From Planctomycetaceae bacterium (lineage in GTDB: Bacteria > Planctomycetota > Planctomycetia > Planctomycetales > Planctomycetaceae), in assembly GCA_015485495.1 (NCBI GenBank), contig WFTL01000040.1, positions 1 through 52,992 on the forward strand: a stretch of 52,992 bases of DNA, written 5' to 3'. Below are positions 38,610 to 46,815 of this stretch, piece after piece. Numbering within the stretch: position 1 is the stretch's first letter; each line of letters opens with the position of its first letter. The notes beneath the pieces are model-generated. The model saw only the letters and a program-made list of their open reading frames with translations, was not told the DNA's origin and did no database searches. A program made the position numbers and the translations under genes.

Positions 38610-39418
38610 AGCTGGCTCTGTTCGGTGGAATCTACAGCAACGCCCTGGCCCTGACAGAAGCGATCCGCGATGCCCGGCAGCGTGGAGCCGACGCCATGTA
38701 CTGTCTGGGAGATCTGGGAGCATTCGGTCCGCACCCGGACCGCGTGTTTCCTCTGCTGCACGAACACGACATCGCCTGTGTTCAGGGAAACTACGACGAC
38801 AGCATCGGGAACGAACGCGACGACTGCCAGTGCGGTTATACGGATCCCCGCGACAACCATTTCGCTCAGATCAGTTACGACTACACGCTCGCCCGAACCA
38901 GTGATGCCGGAAAACGGTGGCTCCGACAGCTTCCCCGGGAAATCCGTCTGTCCGTCGACGGGCTTCGGATTCTGCTGTGCCACGGAAGCCCCCGCCGCAC
39001 CAACGAATTCCTCTGGGAATCGACCACGAGTACGGCATTCCTGGAACGCCTGTGCCGCCAGGCGGACACCGACATCATCGCCGGCACGCATTCGGGAATC
39101 CACTGGATGCGGCGTCTTTCCGGCGGACGGTGTTACGTGAACGCCGGTGTGCTGGGACGCCCGGAAAACGACGGAAAAACGAATGTCTGGTACGCGATGC
39201 TGCGAACCGGTCCGGACGCCGACCGAAGCGACCGCATGTCCGGCAGACCGGCCTGGTCCGTCGATTTCGTCCCTGTGTCGTACGATTTTCGTCAACTGGC
39301 CGAACAGATGCGTCAGGAATCGCTGCCGGACGAATTCATCGAAACGATTCTGACCGGCTGGTGGACGACCTGTCTGGAAATCCTGCCGTCCCGCGAACGG
39401 CGGGCCGGACGCTGGTAG
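38606..39418 (+). CDS. Metallophosphoesterase-like protein lacking the first metal motif
   Basis: 270-aa calcineurin-like fold protein. GDLGAFGPHPD (35-45), GNYD (61-64), LCHGSPR (124-130) and AGTHSGIHW (159-167) correspond to the later metal motifs of the YfcE/MJ0936 type. The first motif, normally DxH in a context like SDIHGN, reads GGIYSN (7-12): both metal ligands are replaced. It could bind a single metal, use other residues (it has a Cys pair in CQCGYTD, 74-80) or be catalytically inactive. Its start overlaps the radical SAM gene's stop by ATGA. It is the last gene of the operon and convergent with the BRCT gene after 47 bp. Confidence 0.87.
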   Translation: MKLALFGGIYSNALALTEAIRDARQRGADAMYCLGDLGAFGPHPDRVFPLLHEHDIACVQGNYDDSIGNERDDCQCGYTDPRDNHFAQISYDYTLARTSDAGKRWLRQLPREIRLSVDGLRILLCHGSPRRTNEFLWESTTSTAFLERLCRQADTDIIAGTHSGIHWMRRLSGGRCYVNAGVLGRPENDGKTNVWYAMLRTGPDADRSDRMSGRPAWSVDFVPVSYDFRQLAEQMRQESLPDEFIETILTGWWTTCLEILPSRERRAGRW

Positions 39419-39465
39419 GCCGATGTCCGGTCGTCCGCCCGCTGCCGCATCCGCAGCGACCTGTG

Positions 39466-40917
39466 CTACAGAAAAATTCCGGATCCTTCCTGCAGACGCC
39501 GCCGGGCATGTTCCGCCCAGGGACCTCGCGAATCATGACTCAGATATTCCCGCCAGTATTCACAGGCTTCTTCCGAACGTCCCATTTCGTCCAGAAGCTG
39601 AGCATAGTGCAGCAGTGCATCGGGATTCGCACTGTGAATGGCGATGGCCGTCTGAAAGGCTTCTTCGGCCGCTTCCACCGCACCGGTTTCTGACAGCAGA
39701 CATCCCATCTGCGTCCAGGCCTCGATGTAATCCGGAGCGAATTCGATGGCGCTGTGATACCGTTCGATGGCCGCGTCCGTCTTTCCGGACCGGTACAGGG
39801 CATCTGCCAGGTGGAAATTCACATCCGCCGGATCGGGATTTCCGTCGACCGGATGCGGCGCGTGTCGGCGGGCCGACCATTCCGTCCCCAGAATACTCAG
39901 ACTGTTCCGAAACGCATTGATGGCCGATTCGAACTCGGACTCATCCGCCAGGCGGCATCCTTCGTGGAACCATTCGTCAGCCGTCCATTCTTCCATGTTG
40001 CGGTCCCGCAGCCGCAGACTGGCTTCCGCGAACGAAATCGTCGCCGGTGTATCCGATTCCTCGTTCCGTGCGGGCCCGTTCGATGCCGCCACATCCGCGT
40101 CGGGTTCGCGGCGGATCGTCAGGTCGGGGGCATCGCCGAAATCCAGCAGCCGCTGCCCGGTTCGCGGATTCATCACTCCATGCTGATCGCGCACGATGAC
40201 CTGATTGTCCTGCACGAGCAGATTGAGCTGAGACAGGGTTCGTTCCGTTCGATCCAGATCGTGACTGAAACGAGACAGACTGGCTTCGATCGTGGCCGGC
40301 CGGACTCCCTGATCGATCAGTCGCACCAGACTGCGAGCGGCCGACACTTCCCGATAATCGAAATACGGCAGACGGCACACCCGCCGCACCGGCCGGATCA
40401 GGCCGATGCGTTCCCAGCGCCGAATGAGGCTGACCGGGACGTTCAGCAGACGGCTGAGCATGGCGGGCGTATGGGCGCGGCGAATCTCATCGCGCTGTTC
40501 GTTCAGTCCGATCAGGTGCAGCCAGTCCGATTCGGTCACGATGCGCAGTTCCGCTCCGTCGGCAATCAGCTGACTGGCAGCCAGCAGCTTCTGTGAAGCC
40601 CGGCCGTCGTCTTCCAGGGGCCATCCTTCTTCGCCGACCACCAGCATCGAAACGACACGAGACACCGACTGCACACAGCGGCCGCCGTACTGTTCCACGA
40701 ATTCCGCCGCCTGGCGATGCGTCATGGAAGCCAGCGTCCCCGTGAATGCCACACATTCGCCGCTCAGCGGCAGCGAACTCTGCAGATGAGCCGGTCGGCG
40801 GGAAGATGCAGATGTTGGTCCGGACTTCGCTGGCATCAGAATCCGTATTTCCGGTGAAACAAAGGAGGACATCGGATTCGCCCGAAGATACCGTGCCGGT
40901 CTGCCATTCGGTAGCAA
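39466..40917 (-). CDS. BRCT - MerR-type HTH - TPR protein
   Basis: 483-aa protein with an unusual domain order. A BRCT domain (residues about 50-125: LSGECVAFTGTLASMTHRQAAEFVEQYGGR) is followed by a MerR-like winged helix (about 150-220: LSRLLNVPVSLIRRWERIGLIRP), a linker (about 230-330) and TPR units (about 335-475). BRCT domains bind DNA ends or phosphopeptides, and MerR-type helices bind DNA; TPRs bind proteins. A DNA-damage-linked or checkpoint regulator is possible (inference). The TTG at 40917 has GGAGG five bases upstream; ATGs at 40872 and 40836 lack binding sites. It is divergent from glyA. Confidence 0.87.
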   Translation of the reverse strand: MLPNGRPARYLRANPMSSFVSPEIRILMPAKSGPTSASSRRPAHLQSSLPLSGECVAFTGTLASMTHRQAAEFVEQYGGRCVQSVSRVVSMLVVGEEGWPLEDDGRASQKLLAASQLIADGAELRIVTESDWLHLIGLNEQRDEIRRAHTPAMLSRLLNVPVSLIRRWERIGLIRPVRRVCRLPYFDYREVSAARSLVRLIDQGVRPATIEASLSRFSHDLDRTERTLSQLNLLVQDNQVIVRDQHGVMNPRTGQRLLDFGDAPDLTIRREPDADVAASNGPARNEESDTPATISFAEASLRLRDRNMEEWTADEWFHEGCRLADESEFESAINAFRNSLSILGTEWSARRHAPHPVDGNPDPADVNFHLADALYRSGKTDAAIERYHSAIEFAPDYIEAWTQMGCLLSETGAVEAAEEAFQTAIAIHSANPDALLHYAQLLDEMGRSEEACEYWREYLSHDSRGPWAEHARRRLQEGSGIFL

Positions 40918-40965
40918 TCCCCCCCTCCGGTGCTATAAGAGACGCGAATTGTCGATTTCCGTTTT

Positions 40966-41003
40966 CCCGGTCCGATGCGCGATGCGGATCGGTCGGACCC
41001 GGG
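40966..41003. other. Hairpin upstream of glyA
   Basis: A 10-bp stem (40966-40975 with 40993-41003, one bulged C) encloses a 17-base loop 73 bp before glyA. It may lie in the glyA leader or in the BRCT gene's promoter region. I could not match it to a known riboswitch. Confidence 0.35.
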
Positions 41004-41075
41004 ACGCGGTCACCTTTCCACATCCGGTGCGCTGCGTCCTGCCGTTTTCCTGACATGGTTTTGTGAACGCCTGCG

Positions 41076-42344
41076 ATGTCCGTACTTGAATCGGCCGATC
41101 CGGCCGTCTGGGAATCCATCTGCCTGGAACAGCGCCGTCAGACGGACGGTCTGGAACTGATCGCCTCCGAAAACTACACGAGTGCCGCCGTCATGGAAGC
41201 GGCCGGGACGGTTCTGACCAACAAATATGCCGAAGGCTATCCGGGGCGCCGCTACTACGGCGGCTGCGAACACGTCGATGCGATCGAAGATCTCGCCCGC
41301 CGGCGGGCCTGCAGTCTGTTCGACGCCGAACACGCCAACGTGCAGCCGCATGCCGGATCTCAGGCCAACATGGCCGTGTATCTGACGGTCCTGCAGCCGG
41401 GCGACACGATTCTCGCCCTGGACCTGGCACACGGCGGTCATCTGACACACGGCATGCACCTGAATTTCAGCGGCAGACTGTATCGGGCCGTTCACTACGG
41501 AGTGCGTCCCGACGATCACCGCATCGATTTCGACCAGGTGGCGGCTCTGGCCCGCGAACATCGGCCGCGGCTGATCGTTGCCGGAGCCAGCGCCTATCCC
41601 CGGGAAATCGACCACGCGAAATTCGCGGACATCGCCCGCGATAACGACGCGCTGCTGATGGTCGACATGGCCCATTACGCAGGACTGGTCGCAGCCGGCA
41701 TCCACAACAGTCCGGTCCCGGTGGCCGACTTCGTGACATCCACATCACACAAAACTCTGCGGGGCCCGCGCTCCGGATTCGTTCTCTGCCGCCAGGACCG
41801 GGCCCGCGATCTGGACCGGACCGTCTTTCCCGGCATGCAGGGCGGCCCGCTCATGCACATCGTGGCCGCCAAAGCAGTCTGTTTCGCCGAAGCCGCTCAG
41901 CCGGCCTTTCGAGAATACGCGCGGCAGATCGTGGAGAACGCCAGGATGCTGGCCGACGTGCTGCAGTCCGGCGGACTGCAGCTGGCGTCCGGAGGAACCG
42001 ACAACCATCTGATGCTCTGCGATGTCACGTCCATTGGCCTGACCGGCCGCATCGCGGAAACGGCTCTGGACCAGGCCGGCATCACGGTGAACAAAAACAT
42101 GATCCCGTTCGATCAGCGAAAACCTCTGGATCCCAGCGGCATTCGCATCGGCACGGCCGCTCTGACCACACGCGGCATGAAAGCCGACGAAATGAAACGG
42201 GTGGGATCCTGGATTCTGGATGCTCTGCAGCACGCCGACGACACCGATCACCTGCAGCGTCTGCGGCAGGACATCGCGGACTTCGCCCGATGCTATCCGG
42301 TCCCCGGAATCGATCCCGTCCCGTCCCAGGCCGGTCAGGACTGA
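41076..42344 (+). CDS. glyA: Serine hydroxymethyltransferase
   Basis: 422-aa PLP enzyme that interconverts serine and glycine and supplies methylene-tetrahydrofolate. [36 protein letters not shown] near the N-terminus, AHGGHLTHG and the PLP lysine in [12 protein letters not shown] (about residue 230) are all diagnostic. Length is normal. No good Shine-Dalgarno sequence precedes the ATG at 41076. The protein is cytoplasmic and the gene appears monocistronic, convergent with the acyltransferase fusion gene. Confidence 0.96.
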   Translation: MSVLESADPAVWESICLEQRRQTDGLELIASENYTSAAVMEAAGTVLTNKYAEGYPGRRYYGGCEHVDAIEDLARRRACSLFDAEHANVQPHAGSQANMAVYLTVLQPGDTILALDLAHGGHLTHGMHLNFSGRLYRAVHYGVRPDDHRIDFDQVAALAREHRPRLIVAGASAYPREIDHAKFADIARDNDALLMVDMAHYAGLVAAGIHNSPVPVADFVTSTSHKTLRGPRSGFVLCRQDRARDLDRTVFPGMQGGPLMHIVAAKAVCFAEAAQPAFREYARQIVENARMLADVLQSGGLQLASGGTDNHLMLCDVTSIGLTGRIAETALDQAGITVNKNMIPFDQRKPLDPSGIRIGTAALTTRGMKADEMKRVGSWILDALQHADDTDHLQRLRQDIADFARCYPVPGIDPVPSQAGQD

Positions 42345-42396
42345 CCGGTCGAAAAGGACAGACACCGTTCCGAACCGGTGCTTCTTTCCGGCCGTC

Positions 42397-45300
42397 TCAT
42401 TTTCGGCACGAATCGGACGCCCGGTCTCTGCTGTTCTGGCTGTCCGTGCTGCCCTGGCCGCAGAAACACTGCATCGCCAGATCTTTGACGGCTTTCAGAT
42501 CGAGTTTTCCCGTACCCAGAACCGGAAGTTCGTCCACCTCACGAAAACTGTCGCGGGAAGGAATCCACAGATTGGGCAGTCCGGATTCCTTCAGTTTCTC
42601 GATCACGCAGGGGATGGGAACCCGGGTCGGCCGGTGCAGTACGACGATGCGTTCCCCTTTGCGGGAATCGGGCACTGCCGTCACGGCACACACGAGGCCC
42701 GGTTCATCATCGTCGTCTTCGTCGAGAATCCGTGTCAGTTCCTGCTCGATGCGGATGTGCGGAACCATCTCGCCGCCGATTTTCGAAAAACGACTCTGCC
42801 GTCCCGTGATTTCGATGAACCCGTCTTCGTCAATGCGGGCAATGTCGCCCGTGTTGTACCAGCCGTCCTGAATGACTTCGGCCGTTTTCTCCGGTTCATC
42901 CAGATACCCCAGCATCACATTGGGGCCTTTGACCTTCAGCAGGCCTTCCTGATTCGGCCCCAGCTGTTCACCGGTTTCAGGATGGAACACCGCCACCATC
43001 GTCCCCGGTGTGGCCCGACCGACCGTGCCGTGTCTGACGCCCTGGCCGCGCGGTCCGCCAGGACTCATGCGGCTGTCGGGAACGTTGAACGACACGACCG
43101 GAGACAGTTCCGTCGTGCCGTATCCTTCAATCGGTTCGTGTCCGAAGCGTTCTTTCCACGCCTGACGCAGTTCGGGAGGCAGTTTTTCGGCACCGGCGAT
43201 CGTCAGATTCAGCGTACGGAACTGCTCCGGTGTACAGCGTTTCAGATACGTGCGCAGAAACGTGGGCGTTGCCGCGATGATCGTCACGCCGTGCTTTTCG
43301 GCCAGTTCTCCCACCACACGCGCCTCCAGCGGGTTGTAGTGGTACGTGCCTGCCGGATCGGCACACAGCACCAGCCACAGCGTGACAGTGAATCCGAAGG
43401 AATGAAAAAACGGCAGGACTCCCAGAATCGTGTCCTCTTCCGTGAGATTGAAAATGCTGGTGACGGCATCCAGATTGGACACGATGTTGTTGTGAGACAG
43501 CATCACGCCTTTGGGTTCGCCGGTGGAACCCGATGTGAACACGATGGTCATCACATCATCCGGGCAGATGCGGTTCAGTTTCAGCCGCCGCACCAGCAGC
43601 CCCATGGGCATCAGCCGCGCTGTCAGCAGAGCACGGATGCGGTCGACCGTGGAAATCCGTTCCTTCAGGTCTTCCACGAACAGAATCTCCGCATCCAGCC
43701 GATACGGACGCTGTTCCAGAAAACGGCGGCTGGTCAGCACCTGTTTCACACCGGCTTTGCGAATGCAGAAATTCATCACGTCTTCTGACAGCGTGTAATT
43801 CAGATTCACGGTCACCCGCCCGGCCAGACTGAGGGCCGCATTGACCAGCGTGGCTCCGACCGATGGCGGCAGCAGAATGCCCACATGGTCGGCATCGGGT
43901 TTCAGAATGTCGCGCGTCAGCAGACGGTGAAATGCCAGAGCACCTGTCAGCAGACGTCCGCCGGTCAGTTCCGTCCCGCCGGAGTCGGAGCATTTCGTCC
44001 GCCCCCAGGCGCGTCGCGACTGCCGGATGAATCGAGCGGCCGGAATCATTCTGCGCTCCTTTCTGCGTTCGAAGGATGCCGCGCTGAGTTCCAGAACGGC
44101 CTGACGCACAACGTGCACGTCGTCCACACGGGAAATCGGTTTGCCAAAGCTGATCGAAACGGGATACGGGCGGAATCGGCGACTGCTGCGCCCTGTGTGG
44201 GTTCCGCCCGAACGAAAGACGCTTCCCCACAGTTCATCGAAATACACGGGAATCACCGGAGCGTCCGTGCCCCGAAGCACTTTCAGAATGCTGCGTTCGA
44301 ACTTCAGAAGCTGACCGGCAGGAGCCTTCTGCTGTTCGGCAAAGATACACACCAGTTCATCATTTCGCAGCGCTTCCTGAGCGGTCTTCAGAGACTTCAG
44401 GACAGACCGGGGACCGTCCTCCGGGCGCACGGGGATGATCCCGAACAGTTTCGCCAGCCGACCGATCACCGGACCTTCCACATGATCCGCCCAGACGATC
44501 ATGCGAATCGGCCGTGACCCGGACAGCAGAATGAGAATGCCGTCGATCCAGCCGACCTGATTCGACACCAGCAGAGCCGGTCCCCGTTCCGGAATGTTCT
44601 CGACTCCGTACGTCCGCACCCGGTACACCGTCCGACTGATCAGCCAGGCCACGAACCGCACCGTGGCCTGCGGAATCAGACAGCAGATGTAAACGAAAAT
44701 CGGCAGGGTGAACACCGCCGCAAGCAGGAACACCTCACTGGGAGCCAGATGCAGCCGCGTGCGCAAAAACGGAAACAGAATCGCCACCAGAACCATGCCG
44801 ATGGCAATGAGCTGATTGCCGGCCGCCAGAATGCTGCCCAGCGTCCCCGGCGGACTGCGTTCCTGAATGAAGGCATTCAGCGGCACATTGAACAGCCCGC
44901 CCCCCACGCCGATCAGCACCAGAGCCGCCGCGAACAGAACCTGCGAACTGCTGCTGAAATACGCCAGAACGCTGGCCGCGATCATCGTCAGAGTCCCCAA
45001 AGGAACCATGCCCAGTTCCACATGACGGCCCGACCACCAGCCGGCCAGTACGCTGCCCAGCCCCACGCCGACCGACAGGGCAGCCAGAAACGGACCGACC
45101 TGAAGCTGCTCCATCGACAGTTCGTGGATCACGAACGCGTCGATGTTCACCTGAGACAGCGATGCCAGAGACCAGAAGAACACGATTCCGAACGTCACGC
45201 GCCGAATCGCCCGGTTGCGGAACACCAGCTTCAGATCGCGCAGCGAATACCGAATCACATTCGCGGGAAACACGGCCTGCGGCGTGCTCGCCGGCACCCG

Positions 45301-45948
45301 TTCCATCGGAAACGATGCCAGCAGACCGGTCACCGCCACCCCCAGCAGAGCAGCCGCCGATATCCAGATGGATGTCGTGCCGTCCGGAGCCGTCAGACTG
45401 TACAGTCGGTTGCCGGCCACGGTTCCGGTGATGACGCCGATCAGCATGATCAGCCCCGCCAGCCCGTTCGCTGCCGACAGATGCTGGCGCGACACGAGTT
45501 CCGGAATCATGCCGAATTTCGTCGTGGTCAGCAGGGCACTTTGCGTCCCCATCAGAAACAGCACCAGAAACATGGCCGGCAGAACACCCAGAAGGATGGC
45601 GACGATTCCCAGAGCCAGAATGATGATTTCGGCCACCTTCAGTCCGATGGTGACACGCCGCTTGCTGAATCGCTCCGCCAGCCACCCGGCCCACGGCGAA
45701 AACACGATGAACGGCAAAATGAAACAGCCCAGCCCCAGCCCCATCATGAGCGATTCACGGCCCGGGATATCATCCGCCGGCAGGCCGCGGGTCGCCCGAA
45801 ACTTGGCAATCGGCACCATGTACCAGCGAAACATGCTGTCGTTGATCACGGTCATCAGATTCATCAGCAGATAACTGACGAACGAGACCGACCAGAGACC
45901 TCCAGCGCACGACGAGGGTGAATCACCGGATGAAGTCCTGTCAGACAT
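42397..45948 (-). CDS. LplT - acyltransferase - acyl-ACP synthetase fusion (Aas-like)
   Basis: 1183-aa membrane protein joining three parts that in E. coli are LplT and Aas: an MFS lysophospholipid flippase (residues about 20-425, twelve helices), a PlsC-like acyltransferase domain (about 445-630) and an AMP-forming acyl-ACP/CoA synthetase (about 660-1160; ATP motif TSGSTGEPKG at 805-814, then YGTTELSP and GWYNTGDIA). Together they take up and re-acylate lysophospholipids. The acyltransferase part lacks its key residues: the NHxxxxD motif reads SNQVGWID (Gln464 for His) and the FxEG motif reads FAEQQ (about 537-541). Start at 45948 gives the normal LplT N-terminus; the frame is open upstream. 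Three phased CGTGAC sites precede it. Confidence 0.93.
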   Translation of the reverse strand: MSDRTSSGDSPSSCAGGLWSVSFVSYLLMNLMTVINDSMFRWYMVPIAKFRATRGLPADDIPGRESLMMGLGLGCFILPFIVFSPWAGWLAERFSKRRVTIGLKVAEIIILALGIVAILLGVLPAMFLVLFLMGTQSALLTTTKFGMIPELVSRQHLSAANGLAGLIMLIGVITGTVAGNRLYSLTAPDGTTSIWISAAALLGVAVTGLLASFPMERVPASTPQAVFPANVIRYSLRDLKLVFRNRAIRRVTFGIVFFWSLASLSQVNIDAFVIHELSMEQLQVGPFLAALSVGVGLGSVLAGWWSGRHVELGMVPLGTLTMIAASVLAYFSSSSQVLFAAALVLIGVGGGLFNVPLNAFIQERSPPGTLGSILAAGNQLIAIGMVLVAILFPFLRTRLHLAPSEVFLLAAVFTLPIFVYICCLIPQATVRFVAWLISRTVYRVRTYGVENIPERGPALLVSNQVGWIDGILILLSGSRPIRMIVWADHVEGPVIGRLAKLFGIIPVRPEDGPRSVLKSLKTAQEALRNDELVCIFAEQQKAPAGQLLKFERSILKVLRGTDAPVIPVYFDELWGSVFRSGGTHTGRSSRRFRPYPVSISFGKPISRVDDVHVVRQAVLELSAASFERRKERRMIPAARFIRQSRRAWGRTKCSDSGGTELTGGRLLTGALAFHRLLTRDILKPDADHVGILLPPSVGATLVNAALSLAGRVTVNLNYTLSEDVMNFCIRKAGVKQVLTSRRFLEQRPYRLDAEILFVEDLKERISTVDRIRALLTARLMPMGLLVRRLKLNRICPDDVMTIVFTSGSTGEPKGVMLSHNNIVSNLDAVTSIFNLTEEDTILGVLPFFHSFGFTVTLWLVLCADPAGTYHYNPLEARVVGELAEKHGVTIIAATPTFLRTYLKRCTPEQFRTLNLTIAGAEKLPPELRQAWKERFGHEPIEGYGTTELSPVVSFNVPDSRMSPGGPRGQGVRHGTVGRATPGTMVAVFHPETGEQLGPNQEGLLKVKGPNVMLGYLDEPEKTAEVIQDGWYNTGDIARIDEDGFIEITGRQSRFSKIGGEMVPHIRIEQELTRILDEDDDDEPGLVCAVTAVPDSRKGERIVVLHRPTRVPIPCVIEKLKESGLPNLWIPSRDSFREVDELPVLGTGKLDLKAVKDLAMQCFCGQGSTDSQNSRDRASDSCRK

Positions 45949-46815
45949 ACAGATTTCGCAGAAAAAACGGGAGATTCGCGTCCGTCGCCGGCCCGAATCA
46001 GAATGGACCTGCTCCATCTGTGCAACCAGTGATTTTCTCCGTGACCCAAAACATGCCGTTTCGTGACACTCCTTTGACGAAATCGGCCTGTTTCGTGACA
46101 CAACAGAAACACACGCGCTGAACGACCTGCCGCGATCGAGCCAAACGATTCGGCCGCCATCCCGCGTCCACTGAAACCGACAGCCGCTGCAGAGAACCCC
46201 CGCCCCGATACGGGACCACATTTTTCAACCCGGCGCTCATAAATCCTCGAAGAGTCCAAATGAACAGTTTGCCTCGATCTGTCGTTGTGCTTCTGTCTGT
46301 TGTGGGAAGCACCTGTGTCGTGAACGGGATTGCCCTGGAGGGAGGGTGCGGTGAACAATCCTGTTCATGCTGACCACGGACGGCGCGGTGGCGAGCATGA
46401 CAGAACCATCGAACACTGTGGTCGCGCGGTGAACGACAGCCCGCCGGCCGGAACCAGGACCAGCGGTGCGGGACAGCGCAGGGCAGCGGAGCGGCGCCAG
46501 CCGTCCGGTTGTTATGCGGGCGAGTGTACTCACCGGAGGCCTTTCGGCCTTCCGCTGTGATTTCTGGTCGCATCGGGAAACTCGGCAGGCCGGAACCGGG
46601 AACGGAGCGACGCCGATACGGCAGTCCGGTACCGTCGCGTGCACACTTGACCGAAAACAGCGGTCGTTGTACGGAAAAGTGTTCGCTGGTCGGATGCACC
46701 GGACGCGGGCATTCCATGCTGTGGACGGAATATGCCGGGCCGGGCTCCAGGCGGGTGCCTTTCCGGAGGCATGCGTGCGCGTGGACAAAGCAGGTTGTAT
46801 GGAAAGCGGTGTCTC
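45949..46815. other. 867-bp gene-free divergent region
   Basis: This is the longest stretch without a gene in the window. No frame has a signal peptide, domain or binding site. It contains three CGTGAC sites (46040-46101), a hairpin around 46531-46552 (GGAGGCC/GGCCTTCC with no T-tract) and many short GC-rich inverted repeats from 46430 onward. It could hide an unannotated structured RNA, but I matched none of the common ones (RNase P RNA, tmRNA, SRP RNA, 6S). Confidence 0.45.
46040..46101. promoter_or_regulatory. Three phased CGTGAC repeats upstream of the Aas-like gene
   Basis: Two exact 12-bp copies of GTTTCGTGACAC lie at 46058-46069 and 46090-46101, 32 bp apart. A weaker copy with core CGTGAC at 46040-46045 lies 22 bp before the first core. 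These distances are about two and three helical turns, so the sites would face the same side of the DNA. They are 92-153 bp upstream of the fusion gene's start. They could be an operator; the binding protein is unknown. Confidence 0.5.

Noticed and set aside
37692-39418. RiPP biosynthesis cluster around the radical SAM gene
   Set aside because: No small precursor ORF with a core-like peptide, peptidase or dedicated exporter is visible within several kb.
40918-41075. Riboswitch (glycine, SAM or tetrahydrofolate type) before glyA
   Set aside because: Only a single bulged hairpin was seen; none of the conserved cores of these riboswitches could be recognised.
46360-46800. Known housekeeping RNA (RNase P RNA, tmRNA, SRP RNA, 6S)
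   Set aside because: I looked for their conserved sequence blocks on both strands and did not find them.
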